A DNA stretch of 64,000 nucleotides from Arthrobacter sp. B1805 (GTDB lineage: Bacteria > Actinomycetota > Actinomycetes > Actinomycetales > Micrococcaceae), in assembly GCF_002929745.1 (NCBI RefSeq), contig NZ_PJIQ01000003.1:124001-188000 (forward strand), written 5' to 3'. The notes beneath the pieces were generated by a model. That model had not been told where the DNA came from. It did no database searches and saw only the letters and a program-made list of their open reading frames with translations. Shown here piece after piece: positions 59,535 through 64,000 of this stretch. Position 1 is the stretch's first letter, and every line of letters starts with the position of its first letter. The position numbers and the translations under genes are program-made.

Positions 59535-60374
59535 TCAGCGGCCTCGCCGCGCAAGCCGGGCCACGACGGACGGCGGCGCGACGCGGGCCAGTGAGGTGAG
59601 CGCCTTGTACCGCGCACTGGGGACGGAGACTGCCCTACCCGCAGCCGTATCCCTGAGTGCCGCACGAACCACCGACCCGGCGTCGAGCCACAGGAATCCC
59701 GGGACGCTCGCCTTATCGGCGCCCATCCGCTGGTGGAACTCGGTGTGCACGAATCCGGGGCACACGGCGGTCACCCGGATGCCCTCCGGCCCATAGGTCA
59801 GGTTCGCCCAGCGACTGAAGCTGATCATGGCCGCTTTTGCCGCCCCGTAGGTTCCCCTCGGGATGAAGCCTGCGACGCTGGCGACGTTGATGATAGTTCC
59901 CGCCCCGCGCGGTCGCATCGACGCCAGGGCGGCGTGCGCAAGAGACACAGGAACCTCGACGTGGATCCGGAGGTGCCGCACCTCCTCGGCGAGCGGATTG
60001 TCCGCGAAGGGCCGCACCAGCCCGTACCCGGCGTTGTTGACCAGCACGGTCACCGGAGCCGACCCACGTCCGGGCTGCCGCGCACTCCCGGTCGCCTCCG
60101 ACTCCCCGCCTGCCTCCGACTCCCCGCTCGCCTCCGGGTCCCCGCCGGGTCGAAGTCGTGCGAGCACGGATCCCAGGCCGTCGTCGTCGAGCAGGTCCGC
60201 CGCGATCGTCTCGACGTCGACGCGCCACCGACCGCGCAGCGCGGCGGCCGTCTCCTGCAGGGGACCCTGAGCCCTCGCCACCAGCACGAGATTGCACCCG
60301 CGCGCCGCGAACTGCCGGGCGAACTCCGCTCCGATACCGGAGGTGGCACCGGTGATGAGCACGGTCTCTGACAT
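59535..60374 (-). CDS. SDR family oxidoreductase with acidic repeat insert
   Basis: A 279-residue short-chain dehydrogenase: TGATSGIGAEFARQFAARG at the N terminus, NNAGYGLVRPF, NVASVAGFIPRGTYGAAK with the catalytic Tyr and Lys, then CPGFVHTEF. Between strands beta-3 and beta-4 it has an unusual insert of about 30 residues (GGDPEASGESEAGGESEATG...) encoded by an 18-bp tandem repeat. ATG 60374 has GGAAGG 7 nt upstream. Divergent from the formaldehyde dehydrogenase-type gene; the intervening 219 bp hold an inverted repeat ACCCCCG-N12-CGGGGGT (60480-60505). Confidence 0.87.
   Translation of the reverse strand: MSETVLITGATSGIGAEFARQFAARGCNLVLVARAQGPLQETAAALRGRWRVDVETIAADLLDDDGLGSVLARLRPGGDPEASGESEAGGESEATGSARQPGRGSAPVTVLVNNAGYGLVRPFADNPLAEEVRHLRIHVEVPVSLAHAALASMRPRGAGTIINVASVAGFIPRGTYGAAKAAMISFSRWANLTYGPEGIRVTAVCPGFVHTEFHQRMGADKASVPGFLWLDAGSVVRAALRDTAAGRAVSVPSARYKALTSLARVAPPSVVARLARRGR
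60092..60145 (-). repeat. 18-bp tandem repeat inside the SDR gene, three copies
   Basis: Units at 60092, 60110 and 60128 (minus-strand coding) encode the Gly/Ser/Glu insert. Copies 1 and 2 differ at three positions or fewer; copy 3 is more diverged. The frame is kept. Confidence 0.8.
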
Positions 60375-60593
60375 GCAGACACCTTCCCCCACCGAGGCAG
60401 CTCGCACAAGGTGGCGCCTGCGCGACGACGTCGGGACGCAGGCGCGGGCAAGGACCTCCGGCGATGCAACGTTCGCGCAACCCCCGGGACTGTAGGTTCG
60501 GGGGTACGGCCGGCAGCGGGCGACGACGCTTGCAGCGGGCCGGTTCCAGCGCGGGGGCACCAGGCGCACCGAACGCATACGAGAGGAAGTTCC

Positions 60594-61811
60594 ATGAGCG
60601 GTAACAGAGCTGTTGCGTACAAGGGACCAGGGAAGGTGGAGGTCATCGACATCGACTACCCCACCTTCGAACTCAAGGACGGGCCGGGGGTGAATCCGGC
60701 CAACGTCGGCCGGCCGGTACACCATGGCGTGATCCTCAAGACCGTCACCACCAACATCTGCGGCTCGGACCAGCACATGGTCCGCGGGCGCACCTCGGCT
60801 CCGGCCGACCTCGTCCTGGGCCACGAGATCACCGGCGAGGTCGTGGAGGTCGGACGGGACGTCGAATTCATCAAGAAGGGGGACATCTGTTCGGTCCCCT
60901 TCAACATCGCCTGCGGCCGGTGCCGGAACTGCAAGGAGCGCAAGACCGGTATCTGCCTCAACGTCAATCCGGACCGACCGGGCAGCGCGTACGGCTACGT
61001 CGACATGGGCGGCTGGGTCGGCGGCCAGGCCGAGTACGTCCTGGTGCCCTACGCGGACTGGAACCTGCTGAAGTTCCCGGACCGTGACCAGGCCCTGGAG
61101 AAGATCCTGGACCTGACGATGCTCTCGGACATCTTCCCCACCGGCTTCCACGGCGCCGTCACGGCAGGCGTGGGTGTCGGCTCGACGGTCTACATCGCAG
61201 GCGCCGGACCGGTCGGCCTCGCCGCCGCCGTCTCGGCGCAGCTCCTGGGTGCCGCCGTCGTGATCGTGGGCGACCTCAACGAGGGCCGGCTGGCGCAGGC
61301 GCGGAGCTTCGGCTGCGAGACGGTCGACGTGTCCAAGGGCGATCCCCGTGACCAGATCGAGCAGCTGCTGGGCGTCCCGGAAGTCGACTGCGGCGTGGAC
61401 GCCGTCGGGTTCGAAGCCCGTGGCCATGGCGAGGGAGCCGCCACGGAGGCACCGGCCACGGTCCTCAACTCGCTGATGGAGATCACGGCTGCGGGTGGCG
61501 CCCTCGGCATCCCCGGGCTCTACGTCACGAGCGATCCAGGAGCGGGAGACGACGCCGCGAAGGTGGGTTCGCTCTCGATCAGCCTCGGAACGGGGTGGGC
61601 GAAGTCACTGTCCTTCACCACCGGCCAGTGTCCCGTGATGAAGTACAACCGGGGTCTCATGATGGCCATCCTGCACGACCGCGTCTCGATCGCGAAGGCC
61701 GTCAACGCCACAGCGATCGGGCTCGAGGAGGCCCCCCGCGGGTACGAGGAATTCGACGCCGGCGCCGCGACGAAGTACGTCCTGGACCCGCACGGCTACG
61801 TAGCCGCCTGA
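60594..61811 (+). CDS. fdhA: Zinc-dependent ADH, glutathione-independent formaldehyde dehydrogenase type
   Basis: A 405-residue medium-chain dehydrogenase. Catalytic zinc ligands are in NICGSDQHM (Cys) and GHEITG (His, Glu); the structural zinc loop is CGRCRNCKERKTGIC with four cysteines. The nucleotide loop is GAGPVGLAAA. The insertion DVSKGDPRDQIEQ and the long C-terminal part (GGALGIPGLYVTSDPGAGDD, TGQCPVMKYNRGLM) are typical of the Pseudomonas putida type enzyme, which oxidises formaldehyde with NAD bound tightly and without glutathione. It probably detoxifies formaldehyde. GAGGAAG (60583-60589) precedes the ATG. A strong terminator follows. Confidence 0.9.
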   Translation: MSGNRAVAYKGPGKVEVIDIDYPTFELKDGPGVNPANVGRPVHHGVILKTVTTNICGSDQHMVRGRTSAPADLVLGHEITGEVVEVGRDVEFIKKGDICSVPFNIACGRCRNCKERKTGICLNVNPDRPGSAYGYVDMGGWVGGQAEYVLVPYADWNLLKFPDRDQALEKILDLTMLSDIFPTGFHGAVTAGVGVGSTVYIAGAGPVGLAAAVSAQLLGAAVVIVGDLNEGRLAQARSFGCETVDVSKGDPRDQIEQLLGVPEVDCGVDAVGFEARGHGEGAATEAPATVLNSLMEITAAGGALGIPGLYVTSDPGAGDDAAKVGSLSISLGTGWAKSLSFTTGQCPVMKYNRGLMMAILHDRVSIAKAVNATAIGLEEAPRGYEEFDAGAATKYVLDPHGYVAA

Positions 61812-61842
61812 CGGGCGCGTCGCTCCGTCTCGACCCTGCACG

Positions 61843-61877
61843 GGAAGGGCCCGGACCGCTTCGGTTCGGGCCCTTCC
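61843..61877 (+). terminator. Strong terminator after the fdhA-type gene
   Basis: GGAAGGGCCCG (61843-61853) pairs perfectly with 61867-61877, and the stem continues inward (one G-T pair) to a tight loop near 61859-61861. It lies 31 bases after the stop codon. Confidence 0.85.
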
Positions 61878-61981
61878 TGCGCATGCTGCGCTCGGGAGCG
61901 GTAGTGTGGCAGAGGATTTCACGCTGGTCCAGTTTTTCTTCCCTCAATCTTGATCAATGTCAAGCACCGCTCAGTACCGGT

Positions 61982-62010
61982 TTGGCAACGAATGGAAATT
62001 GCCCTAGGGT
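61982..62010 (+). promoter_or_regulatory. Promoter of the rpf gene
   Basis: TTGGCA (61982-61987), a 17-bp spacer and TAGGGT (62005-62010). The expected start near 62017 would give a leader of about 193 nt. CTTGA-N6-TCAAG lies just upstream (61952-61967) and could be a regulator site. Confidence 0.5.
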
Positions 62011-62016
62011 GGAGGT

Positions 62017-62209
62017 AGTTCCCCGTCCCGGGGAAGCGAAAAAGCTGCCGACATTCGGGCAGCGATCTATGCCCGGCACCGCCCTCCACCGCTCGTTGCT
62101 CAACAGGCGGCTGCCGAACCATGACCTCTATATCGTCAAGGTGAGCAGCGGCGCGAAGAAGTCCGGGGACGGACCTAGTGCGGGTGGCCTTTCGGAGCAT
62201 CGTACCCCC
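62017..62209 (+). promoter_or_regulatory. Structured 5' leader of the rpf gene
   Basis: Clear hairpins are TTCCCCG-TCC-CGGGGAA (62019-62035) and GCTGCC...GGCAGC (62044-62063). Further G+C-rich inverted segments follow, and CGGAG about 12 nt before the ATG is a weak ribosome site. The region has no gene. Key motifs of the c-di-AMP (ydaO) riboswitch, which controls rpf genes in other actinobacteria, are absent. Confidence 0.4.
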
Positions 62210-62851
62210 ATGAATACACACACCTTCAGCACCAGCGCCCGTCGCGGACTCGCAGCAGTAGCACTCACCGGCCTCGGGCTCGGCGCAGCAGCCGGTGCAG
62301 CCAACGCCGACACCTGGGATGACCTGGCACAGTGCGAGAGTGGCGGCAACTGGAGCATCAACACCGGCAACGGCTACCTCGGCGGCCTGCAGTTCTCCCA
62401 GTCCAGCTGGAACGCTGCCGGCGGCACCGGCTCCCCCGCCCAGGCCAGCGTTGCCGAGCAGAAGCGCGTAGCCGCCAACCTCCAGCAGATGCAGGGCTGG
62501 GGCGCCTGGCCCGCCTGCTCGGCGAAGCTCGGCCTGAACGGGTCGTCCTCGACGGGCTTCACCTCCACGCAGCAGGCACCTGCCGCCGCGGCTCCGGTCC
62601 AGGTCCAGGCTCCCGTCCAGGTCCAGGCTCCCGTCCAGGTCCAGGCTCCCGTCCAGGTCCAGGCTCCTGTCGTAGCCCCCGTGACACTGAGCGGCGAGAC
62701 CTACACCATCCAGTCCGGTGACACCCTCAGCTCCATCGCCGACAAGCTCGGCGTCAACGGCGGTTGGCAGGCCCTGTTCGCAGCCAACGCCGATACCGTC
62801 ATCCACGCGGACCTGATCTTCACCGGTCACGTCCTGCAACTCCCGGCCTAG
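62210..62851 (+). CDS. Resuscitation-promoting factor-like transglycosylase with LysM
   Basis: A 213-residue secreted cell-wall protein. Signal peptide 1-33 ends AANA. The Rpf domain is DTWDDLAQCESGGNWSINTG (34-53; catalytic Glu43 next to Cys42) and GYLGGLQFSQSSWNAAGG, a lysozyme-like fold that cleaves peptidoglycan glycan strands. A linker of four PVQVQA-type repeats follows. The C terminus is a LysM domain (YTIQSGDTLSSIADKLGVNG) that binds peptidoglycan. It probably promotes growth resumption or septum remodelling. ATG 62210 is the only start that gives a signal peptide. Confidence 0.95.
   Translation: MNTHTFSTSARRGLAAVALTGLGLGAAAGAANADTWDDLAQCESGGNWSINTGNGYLGGLQFSQSSWNAAGGTGSPAQASVAEQKRVAANLQQMQGWGAWPACSAKLGLNGSSSTGFTSTQQAPAAAAPVQVQAPVQVQAPVQVQAPVQVQAPVVAPVTLSGETYTIQSGDTLSSIADKLGVNGGWQALFAANADTVIHADLIFTGHVLQLPA
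62597..62668 (+). repeat. 18-bp tandem repeat in the rpf linker, four copies
   Basis: GTCCAGGTCCAGGCTCCC is repeated at 62597, 62615, 62633 and 62651 (the last copy differs at one base). It encodes the VQVQAP linker between the Rpf and LysM domains. Copies are nearly identical, so the linker length is probably variable. Confidence 0.95.
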
Positions 62852-62916
62852 CCTGGACGATCGACGTCGGGACTGATATCACGCCTCCCGCGTGATCGGT
62901 CCGGCACTGCTCCACC

Positions 62917-62951
62917 ACTGAACCCCCGCCTCCTCGAGGCGGGGGTTCAGT
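62917..62951. terminator. Perfect bidirectional terminator between rpf and the lipoprotein gene
   Basis: A 16-bp perfect stem (62917-62932 with 62936-62951), loop CTC. It lies between convergent genes and can serve both. Confidence 0.88.
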
Positions 62952-62974
62952 CGTCTGACCGGCCCGACCGGTGG

Positions 62975-63661
62975 CTAAGCACAGGACGTCGCATCGACGT
63001 CGATCTTGAGGTTGTGCGCTACGGAATAATCCCGCTCGGGTGTGGAGAATGCTACGAGGATGTTGTCGGCGCTGCCGTGGGTGGCACCCTCCGCGAGTTC
63101 GACGGTGACGATGATGTTGACGTGTGCGTCCGGCACCAGCTGATAACCGTCGGCGGGCACAGGCGGCCCGATGGGCTCAGGAGGCGTGGTCGGCGTCGGT
63201 GCCGCCGAGTGGCCCCCGTGCGCGCCTGTCTCCGCCCCCGGGTGGTGATGTCCTTCCCGGTTGGCCGTCTGCACCATGGACGACAGGATGATGAGGCCCT
63301 GGGGGTCGCCGAGTTCCATCTCCCCGAAGGTGAACGTCTCGAGGGTCGGGTTGTGGAGCATGACCGTGTAGCGCAGGCGGCTGTCGTCGGGCTGCACGCC
63401 GCACAGCTCCGCGCCGTCGATGCCCACGTTGAGCGGATCGTCGCCGAGGTCGTTCCCGACGGGCGCGGCCTGACTGCCGTCCCGGGGATCGCTGGGCGCG
63501 GCCTGCGTGGCGCCGTCGCTGGAGGTGTTGATCCCGAGCGGGTCCTCCTCCACCGCGCCACAGCCCGCGAGCGCGAGCCCGGCGACCAGTGAGACGACGA
63601 GGAGTCCGGGGTGGCGCCGAGAAGGCGTTGCAGTCAGGAGTTTCACGTTCAGCCCATCCAT
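62975..63661 (-). CDS. Lipoprotein with His-rich segment
   Basis: A 228-residue exported lipoprotein. The signal ends in the lipobox LAGC (Cys34). The mature part has a polar linker, a beta-rich domain (LRYTVMLHNPTLETFTFGEM; VNIIVTVELAEG...; DYSVAHNLKIDVDATSC) and, between them, a disordered His-rich stretch EGHHHPGAETGAHGGHS that could bind metal. No known domain. The start is taken as ATG 63661, though a GTG about five codons inside is possible. Convergent with rpf. Confidence 0.75.
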   Translation of the reverse strand: MDGLNVKLLTATPSRRHPGLLVVSLVAGLALAGCGAVEEDPLGINTSSDGATQAAPSDPRDGSQAAPVGNDLGDDPLNVGIDGAELCGVQPDDSRLRYTVMLHNPTLETFTFGEMELGDPQGLIILSSMVQTANREGHHHPGAETGAHGGHSAAPTPTTPPEPIGPPVPADGYQLVPDAHVNIIVTVELAEGATHGSADNILVAFSTPERDYSVAHNLKIDVDATSCA

Positions 63662-63776
63662 GTCAGCCGGCAGACGGAACGAATCTCCGACGCCTCATGG
63701 CTGTGACTCGTCGCACAGACGGCCTTGGCTTGGTTCCTCCCGCGGGGCGCGGGCCCCATCGGCCGGTGGACGCACC

Positions 63777-64000
63777 TCAGGCGAGGGGCTTGCCTCCCGT
63801 GACTCCCAGGATCTCCCCGGAGACGTACCGTGCATCGTTGGACGCGAGGAAGACGTACGCGCCCGCGAGTTCCGCCGGCTGACCCATGCGACGCAGCGGC
63901 GTTCCCTCGCCGAACGACTCGAGCTTCTCGCTCGTCGTGGTCGCGGGCTGGAGTGGCGTCCAGATGGGCCCGGGGGCGACGGCGTTCACCCGGATCCCGC
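63777..64000 (-). CDS. SDR family oxidoreductase, 5'-truncated by window end
   Basis: The last 74 or so residues of a short-chain dehydrogenase. The frame is open to the window edge (GIRVNAVAPGPIWTPLQP...) and ends AGAYVFLASNDARYVSGEIL, GVTGGKPLA, the usual SDR C terminus. The pattern PGPIWTPLQPAT and GxTPLRRMGQPAE is typical of the YhdF/YgfF-like glucose/ribitol dehydrogenase subgroup, often stress-induced. The catalytic Tyr-Lys and the nucleotide loop lie outside the window. Confidence 0.85.
   Translation of the reverse strand, partial: GIRVNAVAPGPIWTPLQPATTTSEKLESFGEGTPLRRMGQPAELAGAYVFLASNDARYVSGEILGVTGGKPLA

Noticed and set aside
61919-62209. c-di-AMP (ydaO) riboswitch before rpf
   Set aside because: The expected conserved segments (GGGGGACCCA, GGGGTGAA and the CCGACAGCTAACC-like end) are not present, although the gene type and leader length fit.

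Overview
The window is very G+C-rich, gene-dense DNA from a high-G+C Gram-positive bacterium (Actinomycetota). Gene content points to the Micrococcaceae, most likely Arthrobacter or a close relative: a CobW/Cys-free L36 pair, FdhF/YdeP oxidoreductase with a DUF6457 partner, SigK, an Rpf-LysM protein, actinobacterial-length aconitase, many TetR/MarR/WYL/LacI/GntR regulators, and GTG/TTG or leaderless starts. The genus is an inference. I see no rRNA, tRNA, CRISPR array, IS element, phage or plasmid gene; this is ordinary chromosome with many short, locally regulated units.

Layout. 1-9.8 kb: zinc-economy pair (CobW-like, rpmJ), SDR, small STAS-like and GNAT proteins, a TetR/alpha-beta hydrolase divergon with two operators, an acetamidase/formamidase whose promoter and start codon are tandemly duplicated, a secreted glycerophosphodiesterase with a lamin-tail domain, an SQR-like flavoprotein and a class I amidotransferase. 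9.9-16.7 kb: MarR-DHA2 drug efflux operon, FdhF/YdeP molybdo-oxidoreductase, MFS exporter, DUF6457 protein. 16.9-24.3 kb: secreted beta-helix protein, LacI regulator, WYL regulator divergent from an MDR reductase, and a GntR(YtrA-like)-ABC ATPase-membrane protein operon with overlapping genes, closed by a perfect 34-bp palindrome. 24.4-31.9 kb: flavin monooxygenase-SDR operon, Hpt-like protein, tautomerase, hydrolase, secreted 5'-nucleotidase, GNAT, ABM monooxygenase. 31.9-41.2 kb: methionine aminopeptidase divergent from an XRE regulator, sigK without a visible anti-sigma gene, YkvA protein, IPNS-like dioxygenase, DUF3253-RidA fusion, DUF3817 protein, and a 1204-residue RecB-like nuclease/helicase. 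41.2-50.5 kb: cold shock protein, LLM flavoprotein, XRE-cupin regulator divergent from BenE, cation/proton antiporter, SWIM-SNF2 helicase, epoxide-hydrolase-like protein. 50.5-58.9 kb: complete ECF transporter (A-A fusion, T, S) downstream of a nucleoside hydrolase and an FCD-GntR regulator, then aconitase and a YegP-like protein. 59-64 kb: disordered protein, SDR, glutathione-independent formaldehyde dehydrogenase type ADH, Rpf-LysM protein behind a long leader, His-rich lipoprotein, and a truncated SDR at the window edge.

How genes work together. The strongest functional groupings are the nucleoside-hydrolase/GntR/ECF block (probable nucleoside or base uptake and salvage), the CobW/L36 pair (zinc sparing), the MarR/efflux pair, and the monooxygenase/SDR pair (oxidation of a ketone or related substrate). 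Several genes have a TANNNT-like -10 element ending 6-7 nt before the start codon, the arrangement expected for leaderless mRNAs. The only non-coding stretch above 300 bases (61812-62209) holds a terminator, a good promoter and a structured leader for the Rpf gene.
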